This document shows, in pieces, positions 10,130 to 24,060 of a DNA stretch of 64,000 nt. The notes beneath the pieces are model-generated. The model did not search any database and was not told the origin of the DNA. It worked only from the letters and a program-made list of their open reading frames with translations. How positions within the stretch are numbered: position 1 is the stretch's first letter; each line of letters starts with the position of its first letter. The stretch is from positions 45,178,456 to 45,242,455 of the forward strand of contig CM049318.1 of assembly GCA_026874595.1 (NCBI GenBank), in the 5' to 3' direction. A program made the translations under genes and the position numbers. Source of the stretch: Sipunculus nudus. Taxonomy: Eukaryota; Annelida; Sipuncula; Golfingiida; Sipunculidae.

Positions 10130-12420
10130 ATCGTGTTTTGTGCAAAAATTGGCCGATTTAAATTGCGAAAGAAGCGTTTTAGAAGCTTCATTAGGCCATT
10201 AAGACCCTGTTACAAACGTCGTTTTCGCCGAAATCAGCTCGGTTTTCGCGTAATACAAGATCGTGTTTTGTGCAAAAAATGGCCGATTTAAATTGCGAAA
10301 GAAGCGTTTTAGAAGCTTCATTAGGCCATTTAGACCCTGTTACAAACGTCGTTTTCGCCGAAATCAGCTCGGTTTTCGCGTAATACAAGAGCGTGTTTTG
10401 TGCAAAAATGGCCGATTTAAATTGCGAAAGAAGCGTTTTAGAAGCTTCATTGGGCCATTTAGACCCTGTTACAAACGTCGTTTTCGCCGAAATCAGCTCG
10501 GTTTTCGCGTAATACAAGATCGTGTTTTGTGCAAAAATGGCCGATTTAAATTGCAAAAGAAGCGTTTTAGAAGCTTCCTTAGGCCATTTAGACCCTGTTA
10601 CAAACGTCGTTTTCGCCGAAATCAGCTCGGTTTTCGCGTAATACAAGATCGTGTTTTGTGCAAAAATGGCCGATTTAAATTGCGAAAGAAGCGTTTTAGA
10701 AGCTTCATTAGGCCATTTAAACCCTGTTACAAACGTCGTTTTGGCCGAAATCAGCTCGGTTTTCGCGTAATACAAGATCGTGTTTTGTGCAAAAATGGCC
10801 GATTTAAATTGCGAAAGAAGCGTTTTAGAAGCTTCATTAGGCCATTTAGACCCTGTTACAAACGTCGTTTTCGCCGAAATCAGCTCGGTTTTCGCGTAAT
10901 ACAAGATCGTGTTTTGTGCAAAAATGGCCGATTTAAATTGCGAAAGAAGCGTTTTAGAAGCTTCATTAGGCCATTTAGACCCTGTTACAAACGTCGTTTT
11001 CGCCGAAATCAGCTCGGTTTTCGCGTAATACAAGATCGTGTTTTGTGCAAAAATGGCCGATTTAAATTGCGAAAGAAGCGTTTTAGAAGCTTCATTAGGC
11101 CATTTAGACCCTGTTACAAACGTCGTTTTGGCCGAAATCAGCTCGGTTTTCGCGTAATACAAGATCGTGTTTTGTGCAAAAATGGCCGATTTAAATTGCG
11201 AAAGAAGCGTTTTAGAAGCTTCATTAGGCCATTTAGACCCTGTTACAAACGTCGTTTTCGCCGAAATCAGCTCGGTTTTCGCGTAATACAAGAGCGTGTT
11301 TTGTGCAAAAAATGGCCGATTTAAATTGCGAAAGAAGCGTTTTAGAAGCTTCATTGGGCCATTTAGACCCTGTTACAAACGTCGTTTTCGCCGAAATCAG
11401 CTCGGTTTTCGCGTAATACAAGATCGTGTTTTGTGCAAAAATGGCCGATTTAAATTGCAAAAGAAGCGTTTTAGAAGCTTCCTTAGGCCATTTAGACCCT
11501 GTTACAAACGTCGTTTTCGCCGAAATCAGCTCGGTTTTCGCGTAATACAAGATCGTGTTTTGTGCAAAAATGGCCGATTTAAATTGCGAAAGAAGCGTTT
11601 TAGAAGCTTCATTAGGCCATTTAAACCCTGTTACAAAACGTCGTTTTGGCCGAAATCAGCTCGGTTTTCGCGTAATACAAGATCGTGTTTTGTGCAAAAA
11701 TGGCCGATTTAAATTGCGAAAGAAGCGTTTTAGAAGCTTCATTAGGCCATTTAGACCCTGTTACAAACGTCGTTTTCGCCGAAATCAGCTCGGTTTTCGC
11801 GTAATACAAGATCGTGTTTTGTGCAAAAATGGCCGATTTAAATTGCGAAAGAAGCGTTTTAGAAGCTTCATTAGGCCATTTAGACCCTGTTACAAACGTC
11901 GTTTTCGCCGAAATCAGCTCGGTTTTCGCGTAATACAAGATCGTGTTTTGTGCAAAAATGGCCGATTTAAATTGCGAAAGAAGCGTTTTAGAAGCTTCAT
12001 TAGGCCATTTAGACCCTGTTACAAACGTCGTTTTCGCCGAAATCAGCTCGGTTTTCGCGTAATACAAGATCGTGTTTTGTGCAAAAGCCGATTTAAATTG
12101 CGAAAGAAGCGTTTTAGAAGCTTCATTAGGCCATTTAGACCCTGTTACAAACGTCGTTTTCGCCGAAATCAGCTCGGTTTTCGCGTAATACAAGATCGTG
12201 TTTTGTGCAAAAATGGCCGATTTAAATTGCGAAAGAAGCGTTTTTAGAAGCTTCATTAGGCCATTTAGACCCTGTTACAAACGTCGTTTTCGCCGAAATC
12301 AGCTCGGTTTTCGCGTAATACAAGAGCGTGTTTTGTGCAAAAATGGCCGATTTAAATTGCGAAAGAAGCGTTTTAGAAGCTTCATTGGGCCATTTAGACC
12401 CTGTTACAAACGTCGTTTTC
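10130..12420 (+). repeat. Reiterated variant cassette (caagagcg / cattgggcc / caaaag)
   Basis: A short run of neighbouring variant monomers is repeated: caagagcg at 10386, 11289 and 12321, each followed about 65 bp later by cattgggcc. In the first two copies these are followed by the caaaagaag-cttcctta monomer and the ttaaaccc-ttttggcc monomer. An earlier copy of the series starts at 5871, and one without caagagcg at about 2451. The stretch also holds small indels absent from neighbours: one extra base near 10149, 10275, 11308, 11636 and 12240, and four missing near 12085. These could be real or could be consensus errors. Confidence 0.75.
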
Positions 12421-14139
12421 GCCGAAATCAGCTCGGTTTTCGCGTAATACAAGATCGTGTTTTGTGCAAAAATGGCCGATTTAAATTGCGAAAGAAGCGT
12501 TTTAGAAGCTTCATTAGGCCATTTAGACCCTGTTACAAACGTCGTTTTCGCCGAAATCAGCTCGGTTTTCGCGTAATACAAGATCGTGTTTTGTGCAAAA
12601 ATGGCCGATTTTAATTGCGAAAGAAGCGTTTTAGAAGCTTCATTAGGCCATTTAGACCCTGTTACAAACGTCGTTTTCGCCGAAATCAGCTCGGTTTTCG
12701 CGTAATACAAGATCGTGTTTTGTGCAAAAATGGCCGATTTAAATTGCGAAAGAAGCGTTTTAGAAGCTTCATTAGGCCATTTAGACCCTGTTACAAACGT
12801 CGTTTTCGCCGAAATCAGCTCGGTTTTCGCGTAATACAAGATCGTGTTTTGTGCAAAAATGGCCGATTTAAATTGCGAAAGAAGCGTTTTAGAAGCTTCA
12901 TTAGGCCATTTAGACCCTGTTACAAACGTCGTTTTCGCCGAAATCAGCTCGGTTTTCGCGTAATACAAGATCGTGTTTTGTGCAAAAATGGCCGATTTAA
13001 ATTGCGAAAGAAGCGTTTTAGAAGCTTCATTAGGCCATTTAGACCCTGTTACAAACGTCGTTTTCGCCGAAATCAGCTCGGTTTTCGCGTAATACAAGAT
13101 CGTGTTTTGTGCAAAAATGGCCGATTTAAATTGCGAAAGAAGCGTTTTAGAAGCTTCATTAGGCCATTTAGACCCTGTTACAAACGTCGTTTTCGCCGAA
13201 ATCAGCTCGGTTTTCGCGTAATACAAGATCGTGTTTTGTGCAAAAATGGCCGATTTAAATTGCGAAAGAAGCGTTTTAGAAGCTTCATTAGGCCATTAAG
13301 ACCCTGTTACAAACGTCGTTTTCGCCGAAATCAGCTCGGTTTTCGCGTAATACAAGATCGTGTTTTGTGCAAAAATGGCCGATTTAAATTGCGAAAGAAG
13401 CGTTTTAGAAGCTTCATTAGGCCATTTAGACCCTGTTACAAACGTCGTTTTCGCCGAAATCAGCTCGGTTTTCGCGTAATACAAGATCGTGTTTTGTGCA
13501 AAAATGGCCGATTTAAATTGCGAAAGAAGCGTTTTAGAAGCTTCATTAGGCCATTTAGACCCTGTTACAAACGTCGTTTTCGCCGAAATCAGCTCGGTTT
13601 TCGCGTAATACAAGATCGTGTTTTGTGCAAAAATGGCCGATTTAAATTGCGAAAGAAGCGTTTTAGAAGCTTCATTAGGCCATTTAGACCCTGTTACAAA
13701 CGTCGTTTTCGCCGAAATCAGCTCGGTTTTCGCGTAATACAAGATCGTGTTTTGTGCAAAAATGACCGATTTAAATTGCGAAAGAAGCGTTTTAGAAGCT
13801 TCATTAGGCCATTTAGACCCTGTTACAAACGTCGTTTTCGCCGAAATCAGCTCGGTTTTCGCGTAATACAAGATCGTGTTTTGTGCAAAAATGACCGATT
13901 TAAATTGCGAAAGAAGCGTTTTAGAAGCTTCATTAGGCCATTTAGACCCTGTTACAAACGTCGTTTTCGCCGAAATCAGCTCGGTTTTCGCGTAATACAA
14001 GATCGTGTTTTGTGCAAAAATGGCCGATTTAAATTGCGAAAGAAGCGTTTTAGAAGCTTCATTAGGCCATTTAGACCCTGTTACAAACGTCGTTTTCGCC
14101 GAAATCAGCTCGGTTTTCGCGTAATACAAGATCGTGTTT

Positions 14140-15415
14140 TGTGCAAAAATGACCGATTTAAATTGCGAAAGACGCGTTTTAGAGCTTCATTAGGCCATTT
14201 AGACCCTGTTACAAACGTCGTTTTCGCCGAAATCAGCTCGGTTTTCGCGTAATACAAGATCGTGTTTTGTGAAAAAATGGCCGATTTAAATTGCGAAAGA
14301 AGCGTTTTAGAAGCTTTATTAGGCCATTTAGACCCTGTTACAAACGTCGTTTTCGCCGAAATCAGCTCGGTTTTCGCGTAATACAAGATCGTGTTTTGTG
14401 CAAAAATGGCCGATTTAAATTGCGAAAGAAGCGTTTTAGAAGCTTCATTAGGCCATTTAGACCCTGTTACAAACGTCGTTTTCGCCGAAATCAGCTCGGT
14501 TTTCGCGTAATACAAGATCGTGTTTTGTGCAAAAAAGGCCGATTTAAATTGCGAAAGAAGCGTTTTAGAAGCTTCATTAGGCCATTAAGACCCTGTTACA
14601 AACGTCGTTTTCGCCGAAATCAGCTCGGTTTTCGCGTAATACAAGATCGTGTTTTGTGCAAAAATGGCCGATTTAAATTGCGAAAGAAGCGTTTTAGAAG
14701 CTTCATTAGGCCATTTAGACCCTGTTACAAACGTCGTTTTCGCCGAAATCAGCTCGGTTTTCGCGTAATACAAGATCGTGTTTTGTGCAAAAATGGCCGA
14801 TTTAAATTGCGAAAGAAGCGTTTTAGAAGCTTCATTAGGCCATTTAGACCCTGTTACAAACGTCGTTTTCGCCGAAATCAGCTCGGTTTTCGCGTAATAC
14901 AAGATCGTGTTTTGTGCAAAAATGGCCGATTTAAATTGCGAAAGAAGCGTTTTAGAAGCTTCATTAGGCCATTTAGACCCTGTTACAAACGTCGTTTTCG
15001 CCGAAATCAGCTCGGTTTTCGCGTAATACAAGATCGTGTTTTGTGCAAAAATGGCCGATTTAAATTGCGAAAGAAGCGTTTTAGAAGCTTCATTAGGCCA
15101 TTTAGACCCTGTTATAAACGTCGTTTTCGCCGAAATCAGCTCGGTTTTCGCGTAATACAAGATCGTGTTTTGTGCAAAAATGGCCGATTTAAATTGCGAA
15201 AGAAGCGTTTTAGAAGCTTCATTAGGCCATTTAGACCCTGTTACAAACGTCGTTTTCGCCGAAATCAGCTCGGTTTTCGCGTAATACAAGATCGTGTTTT
15301 GTGCAAAAAGGCCGATTTAAATTGCGAAAGAAGCGTTTTAGAAGCTTCATTAGGCCATTTAGACCCTGTTACAAACGTCGTTTTCGCCGAAATCAGCTCG
15401 GTTTTCGCGTAATAC
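14140..15415 (+). repeat. Higher-order block L1, copy 2 (six monomers shorter)
   Basis: This segment repeats the variant order of 340-2390: gaccgat/gacgcg at 14151-14173, gaaaaaatgg at 14270, gctttatt at 14310, caaaaaaggcc at 14531, TTAAG at 14585, gttata at 15111 and caaaaaggcc at 15305. The offset shrinks from 13800 to 13026 in steps that match whole monomers, which fits unequal exchange within the array. It carries a private 1-base deletion, tagagctt for tagaagctt, near 14184. Confidence 0.8.
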
Positions 15416-15654
15416 AAGATCGTGTTTTGTGCAAAAATGGCCGATTTAAATTGCGAAAGAAGCGTTTTAGAAGCTTCATTAGGCAATTTAGACCCTGTTA
15501 CAAACGTCGTTTTGGCCGAAATCAGCTCGGTTTTCGCGTAATACAAGATCGTATTTTGTGCAAAAATGGCCGATTTAAATTGCGAAAGAAGCGTTTTAGA
15601 AGCTTCATTAGGCCATTTAGACCCTGGTACAAACGTCGTTTTCGCCGAAATCAG

Positions 15655-15744
15655 CTCGGTTTTGCGTAATACAAGATCGTGTTTTGGGCAAAAACGGCTG
15701 TTGTCTGATGTAATAGAAGCCTTTTAGGATCTTCATTACCCGAT
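15655..15744 (+). repeat. Strongly diverged monomer, copy 3
   Basis: This is the third forward copy, 6320 bp after the second. It is again preceded by cctggtac. The monomer before that has a gtattttg change near 15551. Downstream it lacks the caaaagaag monomer that follows copies 1 and 2 and goes straight to the ttaaaccc/ttttggcc monomer. Confidence 0.9.
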
Positions 15745-18040
15745 TTAGACCCTGTTACAAACGTCGTTTTCGCCGAAATCAGCTCGGTTTTCGCGTAATA
15801 CAAGATCGTGTTTTGTGCAAAAATGGCCGATTTAAATTGCGAAAGAAGCGTTTTAGAAGCTTCATTAGGCCATTTAAACCCTGTTACAAACGTCGTTTTG
15901 GCCGAAATCAGCTCGGTTTTCGCGTAATACAAGATCGTGTTTTGTGCAAAAATGGCCGATTTAAATTGCGAAAGAAGCGTTTTAGAAGCTTCATTAGGCC
16001 ATTTAGACCCTGTTACAAACGTCGTTTTCGCCGAAATCAGCTCGGTTTTCGCGTAATACAAGATCGTGTTTTGTGCAAAAATGGCCGATTTAAATTGCGA
16101 AAGAAGCGTTTTAGAAGCTTCATTAGGCCATTTAGACCCTGTTACAAACGTGTCGTTTTCGCCGAAATCAGCTCGGTTTTCGCGTAATAAAAGATCGTGT
16201 TTTGTGCAAAAATGGCCGATTTAAATTGCGAAAGAAGCGTTTTAGAAGCTTCATTAGGCCATTTAGACCCTGTTACAAACGTCGTTTTCGCCGAAATCAG
16301 CTCGGTTTTCGCGTAATACAAGATCGTGTTTTGTGCAAAAATGGCCGATTTAAATTGCGAAAGAAGCGTTTTAGAAGCTTCATTAGGCCATTAAGACCCT
16401 GTTACAAACGTCGTTTTCGCCGAAATCAGCTCGGTTTTCGCGTAATACAAGATCGTGTTTTGTGCAAAAATGGCCGATTTAAATTGCGAAAGAAGCGTTT
16501 TAGAAGCTTCATTAGGCCATTTAGACCCTGTTACAAACGTCGTTTTCGCCGAAATCAGCTCGGTTTTCGCGTAATACAAGATCGTGTTTTGTGCAAAAAT
16601 GGCCGATTTAAATTGCGAAAGAAGCGTTTTAGAAGCTTCATTAGGCCATTTAGACCCTGTTACAAACGTCGTTTTCGCCGAAATCAGCTCGGTTTTCGCG
16701 TAATACAAGATCGTGTTTTGTGCAAAAATGGCCGATTTAAATTGCGAAAGAAGCGTTTTAGAAGCTTCATTAGGCCATTTAGACCCTGTTACAAACGTCG
16801 TTTTCGCCGAAATCAGCTCGGTTTTCGCGTAATACAAGATCGTGTTTTGTGCAAAAATGGCCGATTTAAATTGCGAAAGAAGCGTTTTAGAAGCTTCATT
16901 AGGCAATTTAGACCCTGTTACAAACGTCGTTTTCGCCGAAATCAGCTCGGTTTTCGCGTAATACAAGATCGTGTTTTGTGCAAAAATGGCCGATTTAAAT
17001 TGCGAAAGAAGCGTTTTAGAAGCTTCATTAGGCCATTTAGACCCTGTTACAAACGTCGTTTTCGCCGAAATCAGCTCGGTTTTCGCGTAATACAAGATCG
17101 TGTTTTGTGCAAAAATGGCCGATTTAAATTGCGAAAGAAGCGTTTTAGAAGCTTCATTAGGCCATTTAGACCCTGTTACAAACGTCGTTTTCGCCGAAAT
17201 CAGCTCGGTTTTCGCGTAATACAAGATCGTGTTTTGTGCAAAAATGGCCGATTTAAATTGCGAAAGAAGCGTTTTAGAAGCTTCATTAGGCCATTTAGAC
17301 CCTGTTACAAACGTCGTTTTCGCCGAAATCAGCTCGGTTTTCGCGTAATACAAGATCGTGTTTTGTGCAAAAATGGCCGATTTAAATTGCGAAAGAAGCG
17401 TTTTAGAAGCTTCATTAGGCCATTTAGACCCTGTTACAAACGTCGTTTTCGCCGAAATCAGCTCGGTTTTCGCGTAATACAAGATCGTGTTTTGTGCAAA
17501 AATGGCCGATTTAAATTGCGAAGAAGCGTTTTAGAAGCTTCATTAGGCCATTTAGACCCTGTTACAAACGTCGTTTTCGCCGAAATCAGCTCGGTTTTCG
17601 CGTAATACAAGATCGTGTTTTGTGCAAAAATGGCCGATTTAAATTGCGAAAGAAGCGTTTTAGAAGCTTCATTAGGCCATTTAGACCCTGTTACAAACGT
17701 CGTTTTCGCCGAAATCAGCTCGGTTTTCGCGTAATACAAGATCGTGTTTTGTGCAAAAATGACCGATTTAAATTGCGAAAGAAGCGTTTTAGAAGCTTCA
17801 TTAGGCCATTTAGACCCTGTTACAAACGTCGTTTTCGCCGAAATCAGCTCGGTTTTCGCGTAATACAAGATCGTGTTTTGTGAAAAAATGGCCGATTTAA
17901 ATTGCGAAAGAAGCGTTTTAGAAGCTTCATTAGGCCATTTAGACCCTGTTACAAACGTCGTTTTCGCCGAAATCAGCTCGGTTTTCGCGTAATACAAGAT
18001 CGTGTTTTGTGCAAAAATGGCCGATTTAAATTGCGAAAGA
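15745..18040 (+). repeat. Ordinary satellite monomers between higher-order blocks
   Basis: About 18 monomers carry few informative variants. Those seen are ttaaaccc/ttttggcc near 15876-15902, a 2-base insertion (cgtgtcg) near 16151, TTAAG at 16391, aggcaattta near 16902, a 1-base deletion (gcgaagaag) near 17520, gaccgat near 17761 and gaaaaaatgg near 17883. I see no gene or other feature and no clear internal higher-order period. Confidence 0.8.
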
Positions 18041-21000
18041 AGCGTTTAAAAGCTTCATTAGGCCATTTAGACCCTGTTACAATCGTCGTTTTCGCCGAAA
18101 TCAGCTCGGTTTTCGCGTAATACAAGATCGTGTTTTGTGCAAAAATGGCCGATTTAAATTGCGAAAGAAGCGTTTTAGAAGCTTCATTAGGCCATTTAGA
18201 CCCTGTTACAAACGTCGTTTTCGCCGAAATCAGCTCGGTTTTCGCGTAATACAAGATCGTGTTTTGTGCAAAAATGGCCGATTTAAATTGCGAAAGAAGC
18301 GTTTTAGAAGCTTCATTAGGCCATTAAGACCCTGTTACAAACGTCGTTTTCGCCGAAATCAGCTCGGTTTTCGCGTAATACAAGATCGTGTTTTGTGCAA
18401 AAATGGCCGATTTAAATTGCGAAAGAAGCGTTTTAGAAGCTTCATTAGGCCATTTAGACCCTGTTACAAACGTCGTTTTTGCCGAAATCAGCTCGGTTTT
18501 CGCGTAATACAAGATCGTGTTTTGTGCAAAAATGGCCGATTTAAATTGCGAAAGAAGCGTTTTAGAAGCTTCATAAGGCCATTTAGACCCTGTTACAAAC
18601 GTCGTTTTCGCCGAATTCAGCTCGGTTTTCGCGTAATACAAGATCGTGTTTTGTGCAAAAATGGCCGATTTAAATTGCGAAAGAACCGTTTTAGAAGCTT
18701 CATTAGGCCATTTAGACCCTGTTACAAACGTCGTTTTCGCCGAAATCAGCTCGGTTTTCGCGTAATACAAGATCTTGTTTTGTGCAAAAATGGCCGATTT
18801 AAATTGCGAAAGAAGCGTTTTAGAAGCTTCATTAGGCCATTTAGACCCTGTTACAAACGTCGTTTTCGCCGAAATCAGCTCGGTTTTCGCGTAATACAAG
18901 ATCGTGTTTTGTGCAAAAATGGCCGATTTAAATTGCGAAAGAAGCGTTTTAGAAGCTTCATTAGGCCATTTAGACCCTGTTACAAACGTCGTTTTCGCCG
19001 AAATCAGCTCGGTTTTCGCGTAATACAAGATCGTGTTTTGTGCAAAAATGGCCGATTTAAATTGCGAAAGAAGCGTTTTAGAAGCTTCATTAGGCCATTT
19101 AGACCCTGTTACAAACGTCGTTTTCGCCGAAATCAGCTCGGTTTTCGCGTAATACAAGATCGTGTTTTGTGCAAAAATGGCCGATTTAAATTGCGAAAGA
19201 AGCGTTTTAGAAGCTTCATTAGGCCATTTAGACCCTGTTACAAACGTCGTTTTCGCCGAAATCAGCTCGGTTTTCGCGTAATACAAGATCGTGTTTTGTG
19301 CAAAAATGACCGATTTAAATTGCGAAAGAAGCGTTTTAGAAGCTTCATTAGGCCATTTAGACCCTGTTACAAACGTCGTTTTCGCCGAAATCAGCTCGGT
19401 TTTCGCGTAATACAAGATCGTGTTTTGTGAAAAAATGGCCGATTTAAATTGCGAAAGAAGCGTTTTAGAAGCTTCATTAGGCCATTTAGACCCTGTTACA
19501 AACGTCGTTTTCGCCGAAATCAGCTCGGTTTTCGCGTAATACAAGATCGTGTTTTGTGCAAAAATGGCCGATTTAAATTGCGAAAGAAGCGTTTAAAAGC
19601 TTCATTAGGCCATTTAGACCCTGTTACAATCGTCGTTTTCGCCGAAATCAGCTCGGTTTTCGCATAATACAAGATCGTGTTTTGTGCAAAAATGGCCGAT
19701 TTAAATTGCGAAAGAAGCGTTTTAGAAGCTTCATTAGGCCATTTAGACCCTGTTACAAACGTCGTTTTCGCCGAAATCAGCTCGGTTTTCGCGTAATACA
19801 AGATCGTGTTTTGTGCAAAAATGGCCGATTTAAATTGCGAAAGAAGCGTTTTAGAAGCTTCATTAGGCCATTAAGACCCTGTTACAAACGTCGTTTTCGC
19901 CGAAATCAGCTCGGTTTTCGCGTAATACAAGATCGTGTTTTGTGCAAAAATGGCCGATTTAAATTGCGAAAGAAGCGTTTTAGAAGCTTCATTAGGCCAT
20001 TTAGACCCTGTTACAAACGTCGTTTTTGCCGAAATCAGCTCGGTTTTCGCGTAATACAAGATCGTGTTTTGTGCAAAAATGGCCGATTTAAATTGCGAAA
20101 GAAGCGTTTTAGAAGCTTCATAAGGCCATTTAGACCCTGTTACAAACGTCGTTTTCGCCGAAATCAGCTCGGTTTTCGCGTAATACAAGATCGTGTTTTG
20201 TGCAAAAATGGCCGATTTAAATTGCGAAAGAACCGTTTTAGAAGCTTCATTAGGCCATTTAGACCCTGTTACAAACGTCGTTTTCGCCGAAATCAGCTCG
20301 GTTTTCGCGTAATACAAGATCTTGTTTTGTGCAAAAATGGCCGATTTAAATTGCGAAAGAAGCGTTTTAGAAGCTTCATTAGGCCATTTAGACCCTGTTA
20401 CAAACGTCGTTTTCGCCGAAATCAGCTCGGTTTTCGCGTAATACAAGATCGTGTTTTGTGCAAAAATGGCCGATTTAAATTGCGATAGAAGCGTTTTAGA
20501 AGCTTCATTAGGCCATTAAGACCCTGTTACAAACGTCGTTTTCGCCGAAATCAGCTCGGTTTTCGCGTAATACAAGATCTTGTTTTGTGCAAAAATGGCC
20601 GATTTAAATTGCGAAAGACGCGTTTTAGAAGCTTCATTAGGCCATTTAGACCCTGTTACAAACGTCGTTTTCGCCGAAATCAGCTCGGTTTTCGCGTAAT
20701 ACAAGATCGTGCTTTGTACAAAAATGGCCGATTTAAATTGCAAAAGAAGCGTTTTAGAAGCTTCATTAGGCCATTTAGACCCTGTTACAAACGTCGTTTT
20801 CGCCGAAATCAGCTCGGTTTTCGCGTAATACAAGATCGTGTTTTGTGCAAAAATGACCGATTTAAATTGCGAAAGAAGCGTTTTAGAAGCTTCATTAGGC
20901 CATTTAGACCCTGTTACAAACGTCGTTTTCGCCGAAATCAGCTCGGTTTTCGCGTAATACAAGATCGTGTTTTGTGCAAAAATGGCCGATTTAAATTGCG

Positions 21001-24000
21001 AAAGAAGCGTTTTAGAAGCTTCATTAGGCCATTTAGACCCTGTTACAAACGTCGTTTTCGCCGAAATCAGCTCGGTTTTCGCGTAATACAAGATCGTGTT
21101 TTGTGCAAAAATGGCCGATTTAAATTGCGAAAGAAGCGTTTTAGAAGCTTCATTAGGCCATTTAGACCCTGTTACAAACGTCGTTTTCGCCGAAATCAGC
21201 TCGGTTTTCGCGTAATACAAGATCGTGTTTTGTGCAAAAATGGCCGATTTAAATTGCGAAAGAAGCGTTTTAGAAGCTTCATTAGGCCATTTAGACCCTG
21301 TTACAAACGTCGTTTTCGCCGAAATCAGCTCGGTTTTCGCGTAATACAAGATCGTGTTTTGTGCAAAAATGGCCGATTTAAATTGCGAAAGAAGCGTTTT
21401 AGAAGCTTCATTAGGCCATTTAGACCCTGTTACAAACGTCGTTTTCGCCGAAATCAGCTCGGTTTTCGCGTAATACAAGATCGTGTTTTGTGCAAAAATG
21501 ACCGATTTAAATTGCGAAAGAAGCGTTTTAGAAGCTTCATTAGGCCATTTAGACCCTGTTACAAACGTCGTTTTCGCCGAAATCAGCTCGGTTTTCGCGT
21601 AATACAAGATCGTGTTTTGTGAAAAAATGGCCGATTTAAATTGCGAAAGAAGCGTTTTAGAAGCTTCATTAGGCCATTTAGACCCTGTTACAAACGTCGT
21701 TTTCGCCGAAATCAGCTCGGTTTTCGCGTAATACAAGATCGTGTTTTGTGCAAAAATGGCCGATTTAAATTGCGAAAGAAGCGTTTAAAAGCTTCATTAG
21801 GCCATTTAGACCCTGTTACAATCGTCGTTTTCGCCGAAATCAGCTCGGTTTTCGCGTAATACAAGATCGTGTTTTGTGCAAAAATGGCCGATTTAAATTG
21901 CGAAAGAAGCGTTTTAGAAGCTTCATTAGGCCATTTAGACCCTGTTACAAACGTCGTTTTTGCCGAAATCAGCTCGGTTTTCGCGTAATACAAGATCGTG
22001 TTTTGTGCAAAAATGGCCGATTTAAATTGCGAAAGAAGCGTTTTAGAAGCTTCATAAGGCCATTTAGACCCTGTTACAAACGTCGTTTTCGCCGAAATCA
22101 GCTCGGTTTTCGCGTAATACAAGATCGTGTTTTGTGCAAAAATGGCCGATTTAAATTGCGAAAGAACCGTTTTAGAAGCTTCATTAGGCCATTTAGACCC
22201 TGTTACAAACGTCGTTTTCGCCGAAATCAGCTCGGTTTTCGCGTAATACAAGATCTTGTTTTGTGCAAAAATGGCCGATTTAAATTGCGAAAGAAGCGTT
22301 TTAGAAGCTTCATTAGGCCATTTAGACCCTGTTACAAACGTCGTTTTCGCCGAAATCAGCTCGGTTTTCGCGTAATACAAGATCGTGTTTTGTGCAAAAA
22401 TGGCCGATTTAAATTGCGAAAGAAGCGTTTAGAAGCTTCATTAGGCCATTTAGACCCTGTTACAAACGTCGTTTTCGCCGAAATCAGCTCGGTTTTCGCG
22501 TAATACAAGATCGTGTTTTGTGCAAAAATGGCCGATTTAAATTGCGAAAGAAGCGTTTTAGAAGCTTCATTAGGCCATTTAGACCCTGTTACAAACGTCG
22601 TTTTCGCCGAAATCAGCTCGGTTTTCGCGTAATACAAGATCGTGTTTTGTGCAAAAATGGCCGATTTAAATTGCGAAAGAAGCGTTTTAGAAGCTTCATT
22701 AGGCCATTTAGACCCTGTTACAAACGTCGTTTTCGCCGAAATCAGCTCGGTTTTCGCGTAATACAAGATCGTGTTTTGTGCAAAAATGACCGATTTAAAT
22801 TGCGAAAGAAGCGTTTTAGAAGCTTCATTAGGCCATTTAGACCCTGTTACAAACGTCGTTTTCGCCGAAATCAGCTCGGTTTTCGCGTAATACAAGATCG
22901 TGTTTTGTGCAAAAATGGCCGATTTAAATTGCGAAAGAAGCGTTTAAAAGGTTCATTAGGCCATTTAGACCCTGTTACAATCGTCGTTTTCGCCGAAATC
23001 AGCTCGGTTTTCGCGTAATACAAGATCGTGTTTTGTGCAAAAATGGCCGATTTAAATTGCGAAAGAAGCGTTTTAGAAGCTTCATTAGGCCATTTAGACC
23101 CTGTTACAAACGTCGTTTTCGCCGAAATCAGCTCGGTTTTCGCGTAATACAAGATCGTGTTTTGTGCAAAAATGGCCGATTTAAATTGCGAAAGAAGCGT
23201 TTTAGAAGCTTCATTAGGCCATTAAGACCCTGTTACAAACGTCGTTTTCGCCGAAATCAGCTCGGTTTTCGCGTAATACAAGATCGTGTTTTGTGCAAAA
23301 ATGGCCGATTTAAATTGCGAAAGAAGCGTTTTAGAAGCTTCATTAGGCCATTTAGACCCTGTTACAAACGTCGTTTTTGCCGAAATCAGCTCGGTTTTCG
23401 CGTAATACAAGATCGTGTTTTGTGCAAAAATGGCCGATTTAAATTGCGAAAGAAGCGTTTTAGAAGCTTCATAAGGCCATTTAGACCCTGTTACAAACGT
23501 CGTTTTCGCCGAAATCAGCTCGGTTTTCGCGTAATACAAGATCGTGTTTTGTGCAAAAATGGCCGATTTAAATTGCGAAAGAACCGTTTTAGAAGCTTCA
23601 TTAGGCCATTTAGACCCTGTTACAAACGTCGTTTTCGCCGAAATCAGCTCGGTTTTCGCGTAATACAAGATCTTGTTTTGTGCAAAAATGGCCGATTTAA
23701 ATTGCGAAAGAAGCGTTTTAGAAGCTTCATTAGGCCATTTAGACCCTGTTACAAACGTCGTTTTCGCCGAAATCAGCTCGGTTTTCGCGTAATACAAGAT
23801 CGTGTTTTGTGCAAAAATGGCCGATTTAAATTGCGAAAGAAGCGTTTTAGAAGCTTCATTAGGCCATTTAGACCCTGTTACAAACGTCGTTTTCGCCGAA
23901 ATCAGCTCGGTTTTCGCGTAATACAAGATCGTGTTTTGTGCAAAAATGGCCGATTTAAATTGCGAAAGAAGCGTTTTAGAAGCTTCATTAGGCCATTTAG

Positions 24001-24060
24001 ACCCTGTTACAAACGTCGTTTTCGCCGAAATCAGCTCGGTTTTCGCGTAATACAAGATCG
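18041..24060 (+). repeat. Four variable-length higher-order copies (12, 15 and 11 monomers apart)
   Basis: A marker set of gtttttgcc, cataaggcc, gaaccgtttt and agatcttgtt in consecutive monomers occurs four times. The TTTTT run of gtttttgcc lies at 18476, 20023, 21957 and 23374. The spacings 1547, 1934 and 1417 are 12, 15 and 11 monomers minus one or two bases. Each set is preceded by the cgtttaaaag plus acaatcgtcg monomer, near 18041, 19588, 21781 and 22942. Order is conserved while monomer number changes, as expected from unequal crossing-over. Confidence 0.85.
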
